Assembly: GCA_015234525.1 (NCBI GenBank)
Contig: JADGMX010000049.1
Location: 62,001-126,000 of the forward strand
Length of the DNA stretch: 64,000 nt
Direction: 5' to 3'
From: Flavobacterium sp.
Lineage (GTDB): Bacteria > Bacteroidota > Bacteroidia > Flavobacteriales > Flavobacteriaceae
Shown: positions 30,919 through 39,391 of the stretch, in pieces
How the letters are laid out: every line of letters begins with the position of its first letter
How positions within the stretch are numbered: position 1 is the stretch's first letter
The notes under the pieces: generated by a model
Seen by the model: the letters and a program-made list of their open reading frames with translations, nothing else
Database searches by the model: none
What the model was told of the DNA's origin: nothing
Position numbers and translations under genes: made by a program

Positions 30919-33300
30919 ATGAAAAAAATTACTTTTCTAATCATTGCATTTTTCTCGATTCACCTTTCAGCTCAGTCGGTTTCAGGTTATAGTTTTACTC
31001 AATCAACTGAAACGTACACACCGGTTAACGGGACAAATTCGTTAGCAGTTGGCGACGACGGAACACACAATTACGTTCCGATTGGTTTCGATTTCATCTT
31101 TGGTGGAGTCAGCTACAATACGTTTAGTATCAGTACTAACGGTTTTATCCGATTAGGTAATCCGATTGCAGGAAGTCATTGGTCAAACGCGATGACTACA
31201 ACATCAAGTCAGAAACCGCTCATAGCGCCTTTTTGGGACGATCACAATCGCGGGACGGGAGCAATTCAATATAAAGTTACCGGAACCGCGCCAAACCAGG
31301 TTTTGGAAGTTGGCTGGGAAAACATAGTGATCGCTTCAAGCACCACCAATGTTAATGCTCAGGGTTCTTTTAAACTCCGAATTTATGAGACTACAAACAT
31401 TATCGAATTCGTGTATGGAAATCCCATCACATTCGAAGGTGAACTCTCAGCAACCATCGGCATTAATCATGTGAACGGTTTTGTCTGTGTTTCACCGGGA
31501 ACACCGGCTACAGCATCGTCGATGTTTAACATCAATACCATCACCACCACGCATGTCGTTAGTAAGAAATTTACTTTTACGCCACTACCTGATTGTACAA
31601 GCGTACCGACGAACCTAACTACAATTGCATCGGTTTCGTCAATTTGTCCTGATTTCCCAATTTCACTTAGCGTGGATGGCGTACCGCTTGAAGCTAACTT
31701 TTTGTATCAATGGCAATCGTCTGATGAGGGCGAGGTGTTTATTGATATCGAATCGGCTGATGAACCAATTTTCAACGCCGCTCAAACTACAGCCATGTTT
31801 TATCGGGTTTTGATTTCATGCGGCGAACAAACTTTTGCAAGTCAACCTGTTCAAGTGACCATGTCGGATCCGAATACCTGCTATTGTTTTCCAAATTATA
31901 CGGATGGAAAAACAGATGGTGACCTCATATCGAATGTTGAAATTGAGGGCACAACATTAGCAAATTACACCGGAGTGGCGCCAAGTAATCCGTTTTACAC
32001 CTATTTTACAGGCGAACCGCACATGACAGCAACGTTGATTCCGGGTCAAACCTATAATATCAGTGTTTCAGTAGGTACATATGCGTGGCAAAATGTTGCA
32101 GTTTGGATCGACTATAACGATGATTTAGAATTCAGTCCAAACGAGCGCGTAGGTTATAACATAACACCAATTCTATCAAACGGCACCGGAACGTTTCCAA
32201 TTACACTATCATGCGACGCGCCAGACGGAGTTCACCGAATGAGAATCCGCGATGTTTGGGATATCGCAGCAAGCACAATTCTACCCTGCGCAACTTATGG
32301 TTATGGCGAAGTTGAAGATTACGACATTACCATAAGTTCTGTTGATCAATGTTTAGCGCCAACCGGTCTTTCAGTAACTCAAGTCAGTGCGTCGGGGGCA
32401 AACTTAACATGGGCGTACGGTTGTAACCAGGAAATCTGGGATGTTCATCTGGCCGTTTCGCCCGGAACAATCCCAACCGGCGATATTTCGCATCCTGGAG
32501 TAACGCTTCCGCTGACAGTTAGCGGATTAGAGCCATTAACAACATATGATTTCTATGTACGTGCTATGTGTAATGATTTATCAACCAGCGAATGGTCAGG
32601 TCCGTTTTCATTCACTACATTGCCGATGGCCGTACCTAACGATGATTGTATGATGGCAACAAGCTTAACGCCAGGGTTAACTTTCGAGGAAAATGCTGTA
32701 ACCGCCACCAATCTTGGTGCAACGCTTTCTCTTGGTCATCCAAATGTAACGTGCGGAATATTTGCTTTTGGGGGAGATGTGTGGTTTACTGCAATTGTAC
32801 CCGAGAGCGGAAAATTAACACTTGAAACCCGGGCTGCGGCTGATTCACCGTTAATTGATACGGTAATGTCTGCGTATACGGGAACTTGCGGCGAACTGAC
32901 TTTGGTTGGTTGTAGCGATGAAGAGGGTATCGACGGATTTTCATTGTTAAACTTGACAGATTTAGCGCCCGGTTCTACCATTTATGTCAGAGTTTGGGAA
33001 TATGCCAATGACACCTACGGATCGTTTCAAGTTTCAGCATATAATCCGGTGTTATCGCAAAATGAGTTTAGCGCCAATTTGTTTTCTTTCGCGCCAAACC
33101 CGGTTACCGATGTATTGTCCTTCAATAGTGTAGAATCAATTACGAGCGTAAAAGTGTTTAATGTTTTAGGTCAGACCGTTTTTGCTGAACAAGGGTCATC
33201 AATTAAATCGATCGACTTATCGTCACTTCATAAAGGTACATACCTGGTTCAGGTGGGAGTAGCCGATACCTATCAGATCATTAAAATCGTCAAAAACTAA
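30919..33300 (+). CDS. Secreted GEVED/fibronectin-type protein with T9SS type A sorting domain
   Basis: MKKITFLIIAFFSIHLSAQ signal; GEVEDYDITI; FnIII-like LTTYDFYVRAMC; C-terminal FSFAPNPVTDVLSF...LHKGTYLVQVGVADTYQIIKIVKN. Confidence 0.88.
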   Translation: MKKITFLIIAFFSIHLSAQSVSGYSFTQSTETYTPVNGTNSLAVGDDGTHNYVPIGFDFIFGGVSYNTFSISTNGFIRLGNPIAGSHWSNAMTTTSSQKPLIAPFWDDHNRGTGAIQYKVTGTAPNQVLEVGWENIVIASSTTNVNAQGSFKLRIYETTNIIEFVYGNPITFEGELSATIGINHVNGFVCVSPGTPATASSMFNINTITTTHVVSKKFTFTPLPDCTSVPTNLTTIASVSSICPDFPISLSVDGVPLEANFLYQWQSSDEGEVFIDIESADEPIFNAAQTTAMFYRVLISCGEQTFASQPVQVTMSDPNTCYCFPNYTDGKTDGDLISNVEIEGTTLANYTGVAPSNPFYTYFTGEPHMTATLIPGQTYNISVSVGTYAWQNVAVWIDYNDDLEFSPNERVGYNITPILSNGTGTFPITLSCDAPDGVHRMRIRDVWDIAASTILPCATYGYGEVEDYDITISSVDQCLAPTGLSVTQVSASGANLTWAYGCNQEIWDVHLAVSPGTIPTGDISHPGVTLPLTVSGLEPLTTYDFYVRAMCNDLSTSEWSGPFSFTTLPMAVPNDDCMMATSLTPGLTFEENAVTATNLGATLSLGHPNVTCGIFAFGGDVWFTAIVPESGKLTLETRAAADSPLIDTVMSAYTGTCGELTLVGCSDEEGIDGFSLLNLTDLAPGSTIYVRVWEYANDTYGSFQVSAYNPVLSQNEFSANLFSFAPNPVTDVLSFNSVESITSVKVFNVLGQTVFAEQGSSIKSIDLSSLHKGTYLVQVGVADTYQIIKIVKN

Positions 33301-33317
33301 AAACTTAATTTTCATTT

Positions 33318-33347
33318 AAAAGCCGCCGTATCCGAGCGGCTTTTTTT
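33318..33347 (+). terminator. Rho-independent terminator
   Basis: AAAAGCCGC-CGTATCCGA-GCGGCTTTTTTT. Confidence 0.85.
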
Positions 33348-33356
33348 ATTATGGGT

Positions 33357-33364
33357 TATATTTG
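33357..33364 (+). promoter_or_regulatory. Bacteroidota -7 element (TATATTTG) for the glycosyltransferase gene
   Basis: TAnnTTTG match 14 bp upstream of ATG 33379. Confidence 0.55.
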
Positions 33365-33378
33365 TTAAAATTTTGATT

Positions 33379-34377
33379 ATGCATTATTCGTTGATTATCC
33401 CCGTTTATAATCGTCCCGATGAGATTGGTGAGCTACTTGAAAGTTTATTGCTTCAGGATTTTACCGGTAGCTTTGAGGTTGTAGTGATTGAAGACGGTTC
33501 GTCAATTACGAGCGAAGATGTTGTTCAAAAATACAGTGATCGGCTGTCAATTCAATATCACTATAAACCAAATAGTGGTCCCGGCGATTCCAGAAATTAT
33601 GGAATGCAGGTTGCAAAAGGCGACTATTTCCTGATATTCGATTCAGATTGCATCATTCCACATCAATATCTGAGTGAAGTCCACCACGAACTCGCAACCA
33701 AATTTGCCGACTGTTTCGGCGGTCCCGATAGCGCAACCGATTCGTTTTCGGATATCCAAAAAGCGATCAATTTTGCAATGACTTCCTTTTTAACTACAGG
33801 CGGAATCAGAGGCGGATCTGAAACAATCGCAAAGTTTCAACCTAGAAGCTTTAATATGGGACTCTCCCGAGAAGCTTTTGAAGTGACAGGTGGTTTTGGA
33901 AATATTCATCCGGGTGAAGATCCTGATCTGACACTTCGACTCTGGAAAGCCGGTTTCGAAACGCGGTTGTTTCCAAAAGCTTTTGTTTTTCATAAACGTC
34001 GCATCGATTGGAGCAAATTCTCAATACAAGTCGCAAAGTTCGGCAAAGCACGTCCGATATTAAACTTATGGCATCCCGAATACAATAAAGTCACATTTTT
34101 GTTTCCCACGCTTTTTATCTTCGGATTTTGGATCAGTTTAGCATTGCTGATTTTTGGATTTGGATTTTTCGCAGGTTGCTATGCATTGTATTTTTTGATG
34201 GTTTTTCTTTTATCGTCGATCCATTACAAAAACATCAAGATTGGCTTGTTGTCTATTGTTGCCGTTTGGAAGCAAATGAGTGGCTACGGACTCGCATTCG
34301 CAGAATCATTTTACAAGATTCACATCAAGAAACAACAACCTCAGGAAGCGTTTCCTGAATTATTCTTTCGAAAATGA
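33379..34377 (+). CDS. Glycosyltransferase family 2
   Basis: SLIIPVYNRPDEIGELLESLLLQ; DSDCIIP; C-terminal TM segments. Confidence 0.9.
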   Translation: MHYSLIIPVYNRPDEIGELLESLLLQDFTGSFEVVVIEDGSSITSEDVVQKYSDRLSIQYHYKPNSGPGDSRNYGMQVAKGDYFLIFDSDCIIPHQYLSEVHHELATKFADCFGGPDSATDSFSDIQKAINFAMTSFLTTGGIRGGSETIAKFQPRSFNMGLSREAFEVTGGFGNIHPGEDPDLTLRLWKAGFETRLFPKAFVFHKRRIDWSKFSIQVAKFGKARPILNLWHPEYNKVTFLFPTLFIFGFWISLALLIFGFGFFAGCYALYFLMVFLLSSIHYKNIKIGLLSIVAVWKQMSGYGLAFAESFYKIHIKKQQPQEAFPELFFRK

Positions 34378-34958
34378 CAAAGATTATTGGATTGACAGGC
34401 GGAATCGGTAGCGGTAAATCGGTTGTTGCCAGATATATCGCTGAGCAAGGAATTCCGGTTTATATTGCCGACGACGAGGCGCGAAAAATCACCGAGAATC
34501 CCGATGTTGTCACTAAAATCGTCGAACATTTTGGCATAGGAATACTCGATGGCGAAAAAATAGATCGGGCAAAATTAGCCGCACTCGTTTTTAATGACGC
34601 CGAAAAGCTACAAAAACTCAACCGCATCGTTCATCCTGCTGTCCGCAAACATTTTAGCGAGTGGATCAAGCAACACCAAAACCATAAATTCGTTGTAAAA
34701 GAAGCCGCTATTTTATTTGAATCAGGAAGTGCGGCCGACTGCGACTACATTATTACAGTAACGACGCCATTGGATTTGCGACTAAAACGCATTCTTTCCC
34801 GCGATAATACGACCACAGAACTTATCCGTAAGAGAATGGCCTCGCAATGGACAGATCAACAGCGAATTGAAAAAAGCGATTTCGTAGTTACTAATATTAA
34901 AATCGAAGATACACTGAATCAAATCAACGAAATTCTTAAAATATTGCAGGAAGTGTAA
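34374..34958 (+). CDS. coaE: Dephospho-CoA kinase
   Basis: KIIGLTGGIGSGKSVVARYI; VHPAVRKHF; EAAILFESG. Confidence 0.95.
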   Translation: MTKIIGLTGGIGSGKSVVARYIAEQGIPVYIADDEARKITENPDVVTKIVEHFGIGILDGEKIDRAKLAALVFNDAEKLQKLNRIVHPAVRKHFSEWIKQHQNHKFVVKEAAILFESGSAADCDYIITVTTPLDLRLKRILSRDNTTTELIRKRMASQWTDQQRIEKSDFVVTNIKIEDTLNQINEILKILQEV

Positions 34959-35017
34959 AAAATCAGGCGGTTGTTAATGTTTGGTTAATAGATTAATAAT
35001 GCGCGTGTTAAAATGTT

Positions 35018-35025
35018 AATTTTGT
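35018..35025 (+). promoter_or_regulatory. Bacteroidota -7 element (TAATTTTG) four bases upstream of the histidine kinase ATG
   Basis: TAATTTTG followed by TAAA then ATG at 35030. Confidence 0.45.
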
Positions 35026-35029
35026 AAAT

Positions 35030-36613
35030 ATGAATAGGTTGTTTTTCCGATTGCTTGTCTTGTTGATGAGTTTATCCTTAATTGGGATAATTTTAGTTCA
35101 GGTTTACTGGTTTAACTCATCTTTTAAGAACAATGAAGAGCAGTTTCGGTTTCACGTTAAGCAAGTTGTAGCGAATGTTGCAGGGACTTTACAAAAGCAG
35201 GAAGCGTATAGGTTTTTGGACAATCATGCCAAGCTAAAGGACAGTATTGGCAAGGATCCGCAGACGAGCGATCTTCTTGAGTTTTATTATGTCCAGAAGA
35301 ATGCGGTTACCAATGAAACCATCATCTATTCGAACAGTATCATATCTGAAGATTACAATATAAATTCGTCGTTCTTTGATAAAAAACTGGATAGTGTTAA
35401 GCAGCGAAATTTATCCTCGAAACGCGTAACTGAAGTTTATAGCCAAAATCCGATTGAAAACTCCCGCGGCGAACGGTCAATGGTTCCCGATGTTAAGATC
35501 GAAAAATTTGGCGATCTCGATGTTTTGAAAATGGCACAGTACGAGATATCATACAAAGATATCGCCGACGCAATGCCCATTCAAGAACGCGTCTCAAAGG
35601 AAAAAGTTGAAGCATTGCTTTCTAGCGAACTGAAAGATTACGGAGTAAATACGCCATTTGAATTCGGAATTTATAGCAATGGTCTGGCCACTAAAATTCG
35701 GTCAGACGATTTCAAATTCGATAAAGGAGCCACGTATTCAAATCCGCTTTTCACCGATAACGAAGGCAAAAGCAAGTATCAGTTACTGGTGACTTTTCCG
35801 CAAAAGAAACGCTTTTTGTTTTCAGAATTGGTCGGAATTACGGTGCTCTCAATCGTTTTTACTTTGATTATTGTGATTGCATATTCAAGTGCGCTGAATC
35901 AATTAATTAAACAACGTCAGATTTCTGAAATCAAAACTGATTTCATTAACAACATGACCCACGAGTTCAAAACGCCGATTGCAACGATCAATCTCGCGCT
36001 GGACGCTATCCGAAACCCGAAGATCGTTGAAGATCGCGAAAAAACATTGCGATATCTTCAAATGATCCGCGATGAAAACAAACGAATGCATGCTCAGGTC
36101 GAGAATGTCCTGCGAATTTCAAAACTCGAAAAACGCGAACTCGAAATTGCAAAAGAATCAAACGACATTCACGAAATCGTCGAAGAAGCCATTGAACACG
36201 TAAGTCTGATCATGGAAGATCGCGACGGAGTCCTGAAAACGCATTTTAAAGCCACCCGAACAACAGTTTTGTTGAACGACGTGCATTTTACAAACGTGTT
36301 GGTGAACGTGCTCGACAACGCCATTAAATATTCGCCCGAACGTCCAATCATTGATGTCTTTACCGAAAACGTCAAAGATTACGTCATCATAAAAATTAAA
36401 GACAAAGGCGCCGGAATGAGCAAAACCGCACAAAAAAGAATATTTGAAAAGTTCTACCGTGAGCATACGGGCGATCTGCATAATGTGAAGGGACACGGAC
36501 TCGGATTAGCATACGTTAAACGAATCGTTGAAGATCATAACGGACAAATATTTGTTGAAAGTGAAAAAGGAAAAGGCAGCACCTTTATAATAAAACTACC
36601 CCTAATAAATTAA
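35030..36613 (+). CDS. Sensor histidine kinase
   Basis: NNMTHEFKTPIATINLALDAI (H-box), NVLDNAIKYSPERP, GHGLGLAYVKRIVEDHNGQIFV. Confidence 0.95.
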   Translation: MNRLFFRLLVLLMSLSLIGIILVQVYWFNSSFKNNEEQFRFHVKQVVANVAGTLQKQEAYRFLDNHAKLKDSIGKDPQTSDLLEFYYVQKNAVTNETIIYSNSIISEDYNINSSFFDKKLDSVKQRNLSSKRVTEVYSQNPIENSRGERSMVPDVKIEKFGDLDVLKMAQYEISYKDIADAMPIQERVSKEKVEALLSSELKDYGVNTPFEFGIYSNGLATKIRSDDFKFDKGATYSNPLFTDNEGKSKYQLLVTFPQKKRFLFSELVGITVLSIVFTLIIVIAYSSALNQLIKQRQISEIKTDFINNMTHEFKTPIATINLALDAIRNPKIVEDREKTLRYLQMIRDENKRMHAQVENVLRISKLEKRELEIAKESNDIHEIVEEAIEHVSLIMEDRDGVLKTHFKATRTTVLLNDVHFTNVLVNVLDNAIKYSPERPIIDVFTENVKDYVIIKIKDKGAGMSKTAQKRIFEKFYREHTGDLHNVKGHGLGLAYVKRIVEDHNGQIFVESEKGKGSTFIIKLPLIN

Positions 36614-36617
36614 AACT

Positions 36618-37340
36618 ATGGAAACAGAAAATAAAAAAATCCTTCTCGTTGAAGACGACCAGAATTTCGGGGCCATTCTAAAAGATTACCTGATGCTGAA
36701 CGACTTTGATGTCACGTTGGCTAAAAACGGAATGGAAGGGTTTGAAAAATTTAAAAAAGAAACTTACGACCTTTGCATTCTCGATGTAATGATGCCATAT
36801 AAAGACGGTTACACGCTCGCCAAAGAAATCCGCGAGAAAAACAAAGAAGTGCCAATCATCTTTCTAACGGCAAAATCGATGAAAGAAGACGTGTTAAAAG
36901 GCTACAAAGTTGGCGCCGACGATTACCTCAATAAACCTTTTGATTCAGAAGTTTTGTTGATGAAAATCAAAGCGATCATCCAGCGCAAAGCCGCAGACAC
37001 GAAAAACGACCACGTGCGTTTCGAATTCCAGATTGGAAAATTCCATTTAAACTCGAAACTGCGCTTTCTGACTTTCTTGAACGAAGAGCCGATCAAGCTT
37101 TCTCCTAAAGAAAATGAGCTTTTGAAGATGCTTACTTTGCACGAGAACGATTTGATGCCGCGTGAGCTGGCGCTGACTAAAATCTGGAGAGACGACAACT
37201 ATTTTACCTCGAGAAGTATGGACGTTTACATCGCTAAACTCCGCAAATACCTCAAGCGTGACGAAGATGTCGAGATCCTGAACATTCACGGCGAAGGTTT
37301 CCGACTGGTGGTCAAAAACAAAGAGCAAAAGCAAGCATAA
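36618..37340 (+). CDS. OmpR-type response regulator
   Basis: ILLVEDDQNFGAILKDYL; CILDVMMPYKDGYTLA; winged-helix C-terminus. Confidence 0.95.
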   Translation: METENKKILLVEDDQNFGAILKDYLMLNDFDVTLAKNGMEGFEKFKKETYDLCILDVMMPYKDGYTLAKEIREKNKEVPIIFLTAKSMKEDVLKGYKVGADDYLNKPFDSEVLLMKIKAIIQRKAADTKNDHVRFEFQIGKFHLNSKLRFLTFLNEEPIKLSPKENELLKMLTLHENDLMPRELALTKIWRDDNYFTSRSMDVYIAKLRKYLKRDEDVEILNIHGEGFRLVVKNKEQKQA

Positions 37341-37346
37341 TTAGAA

Positions 37347-37375
37347 ACTTCGGATGAAAATCCGGAGTTTTTTTT
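37347..37375 (+). terminator. Rho-independent terminator with GAAA tetraloop
   Basis: ACTTCGGAT-GAAA-ATCCGGAGT followed by a T run. Confidence 0.85.
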
Positions 37376-37382
37376 ATTTTAA

Positions 37383-37490
37383 GAAGCTTTTTCCCGTCTT
37401 CCGCTATATCTTTTTTGTTCTGCATCTTTGCCGGGAAATTCAAACCTGTCCACCAACAAAAAAGGATGCCGCTCCAACCGGGGCTAGGGC
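37383..37490 (+). repeat. Dispersed intergenic repeat, copy C (overlaps the miaA stop codon)
   Basis: GAAGCTTTTTCCCGTCTTCCGCTATATCTTTTTT...AAAAAAGGATGCCGCTCCAACCGGGGCTAGGGC. Confidence 0.85.
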
Positions 37491-38389
37491 TTGATAGCCG
37501 TTAAGACATGATCAATTACTACTGAGCTTTCTATTTTGTAATCAAACCACGAAACACCCGGAGTTCTCTTAAACCACGTCATTTGCCTTTTGGCGAACCG
37601 TCGCGTGTTTTTCTTGATCTCCTCGATGGCTTGCTCACGGTTGAATTCGCCTTCAAAGTAGCTGAATAACTCGCGATAACCGACGGTTTGTAATGAGTTT
37701 AAATTTTTGTGAACCAGTAATTTGCGAGCTTCGTCTTCTAGTCCTTGTTCAATCATGATGTCAACACGCTGATTGATTCGCTCGTACAAAATCGGACGGT
37801 CAGCTTCGAGTCCGATGATAATCGGGTCAAATTGCCGAACGGTAGTATTTTTGGCTAAAAATGACGAATATGGTTTGCCGGTTTGTATCGAGACTTCGAC
37901 CGCGCGCATTAATCGTTGTGGATTGTTCTGGTCAACTTTATTGAAATAGTCGGGATCGCGCAAGCCGAGTTCATCCTGTAAATACCGCAGTCCGTTTTGC
38001 TCGTAATTCTCCCGAACTGTTTCCCGAACACTTGGGTCGACATCCGGAAAAGTATCAAAACCTTTTAAAATCGCATCGACGTAAAGTCCGGAGCCACCAA
38101 CTAAAACCGCATAATCATTAGTTTTAAAAAGGTCGTCAAGTTTAGCGATCGCTTCTTTTTCGAAATCGCCAACCGTGTAGCTCTCAAAAATTGATTTGTT
38201 GTGAATAAAATGATGCGGAGCGGCCGCAAGTTCGTCGAGTGAGGGAACGGCTGTGCCAATCGACATTTCCTTATAAAACTGACGCGAATCGCAGGAAATA
38301 ATCCCGCAGTTGAAATGTTGAGCGATCTTGATGGCCATGGCGGTTTTTCCAATGGCAGTCGGCCCGATAATGGTTATAAGATGTTTCAT
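37484..38389 (-). CDS. miaA: tRNA dimethylallyltransferase
   Basis: MKHLITIIGPTAIGKTAMAIKIA; SCDSRQFYKEMSIGTA; RFAKRQMTWFKR. The ORF-track start extends into repeat copy F. Confidence 0.95.
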   Translation of the reverse strand: MKHLITIIGPTAIGKTAMAIKIAQHFNCGIISCDSRQFYKEMSIGTAVPSLDELAAAPHHFIHNKSIFESYTVGDFEKEAIAKLDDLFKTNDYAVLVGGSGLYVDAILKGFDTFPDVDPSVRETVRENYEQNGLRYLQDELGLRDPDYFNKVDQNNPQRLMRAVEVSIQTGKPYSSFLAKNTTVRQFDPIIIGLEADRPILYERINQRVDIMIEQGLEDEARKLLVHKNLNSLQTVGYRELFSYFEGEFNREQAIEEIKKNTRRFAKRQMTWFKRTPGVSWFDYKIESSVVIDHVLTAIKP

Positions 38390-38398
38390 AGTACTTGT

Positions 38399-38539
38399 TA
38401 GCCCGGATAGAAGCAGAAACCCCACAGCCTTGGCCCGTAGTTTTTGCGGGATTTGTGGCGACCGGCGGGAGCCGCAAAGGTCGTGAAAAAAACAAGGGAA
38501 TAGGCGAGGCGTTGGCGCGGAAAGCCGGATTAGCTTCTA
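38399..38539 (-). repeat. Dispersed intergenic repeat, copy F (long variant with different core)
   Basis: Termini TAGCCCGGATAGAAGC ... GCCGGATTAGCTTCTA match copy E (TAGCCCTGATGGTAGC ... GCAGGATTAAGCTTCTA). The core shares GGCGAGG..TTG..GCG.AAAGCC with copy G. Confidence 0.7.
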
Positions 38540-39373
38540 AACCGAATCTTCGAGCGAATTTCCGCAGCTGTAGCAAAATTCTGCCGTTGTCCGATGATCC
38601 ATTGTCCCGCATTTTTTGCACGCGCCCGGCAAAAGTTTTTTGTTGTTATTGTTGGTTGCCAATTCGGCAGTCACGATTCCTGTTGGCACTGCGATGATTC
38701 CGTAACCCAGGATCATGATAAATGACGCGATGATTTTGCCAAGGGCCGTAACCGGAGCGATATCGCCATAACCGACCGTGGTGAGCGTAACGATGCACCA
38801 GTAAATGCTGGTTGGAATGCTTGTAAATCCGCTGTCGCGAGGTTCAACCACATACATGACCGCACCGAGAAGTATGGAAATCACAAAGACAAAATAGATG
38901 AAAACGATGATTTTGGTGCGACTCGCATTTATTGCCAGCCTGAGTTGTGATGCCTGGCCTGAGAACTGCACCAGGTTGAGGACGCGGAACAATCGCAAAA
39001 GCCGCAATGCCCGAACCACGGATAACGTGCGCGAACTCGGCAGAAAAAACGAAAGATACATGGGCAAAAGTGAAATCAGATCGATGATTCCGTAGAAACT
39101 TAGGATGTATTTCCAGGGTTTATTGGTCGAGATGATCCGCAAAATGTATTCGACGGTAAAAAAAATCGTGATGATCCACTCGCAGGTAACCAGAAAATTG
39201 TGATATCGGTTGTCAAACGTGTCGACGCTTTCGAGCATCACCACAAAGACGCTGAGAAGTATGACAATCAAGAGCAAAACATCGAAAAGCTTCCCGGCTG
39301 GAGTGTTTACCCCATGGATGATTATATTGACCCTTTGTTTAAAAAGATCGTATTTGCTCTTCTTTGTTTTCAT
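38537..39373 (-). CDS. Voltage-gated-type ion transporter (Kch-like) with C-terminal zinc ribbon
   Basis: TTVGYGDIAPVTALGK selectivity filter; S4-like RALRLLRLFRVLNLV; C-terminal CKKCG-X12-CYSCG. Confidence 0.92.
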   Translation of the reverse strand: MKTKKSKYDLFKQRVNIIIHGVNTPAGKLFDVLLLIVILLSVFVVMLESVDTFDNRYHNFLVTCEWIITIFFTVEYILRIISTNKPWKYILSFYGIIDLISLLPMYLSFFLPSSRTLSVVRALRLLRLFRVLNLVQFSGQASQLRLAINASRTKIIVFIYFVFVISILLGAVMYVVEPRDSGFTSIPTSIYWCIVTLTTVGYGDIAPVTALGKIIASFIMILGYGIIAVPTGIVTAELATNNNNKKLLPGACKKCGTMDHRTTAEFCYSCGNSLEDSV

Positions 39374-39391
39374 TAACCCGAAAGTAACCTT

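Noticed and set aside
38390-38621. ORF extension of miaA and the 116-aa minus ORF 38271-38621
   Set aside because: Both read through repeat copy F and have no protein-family support.
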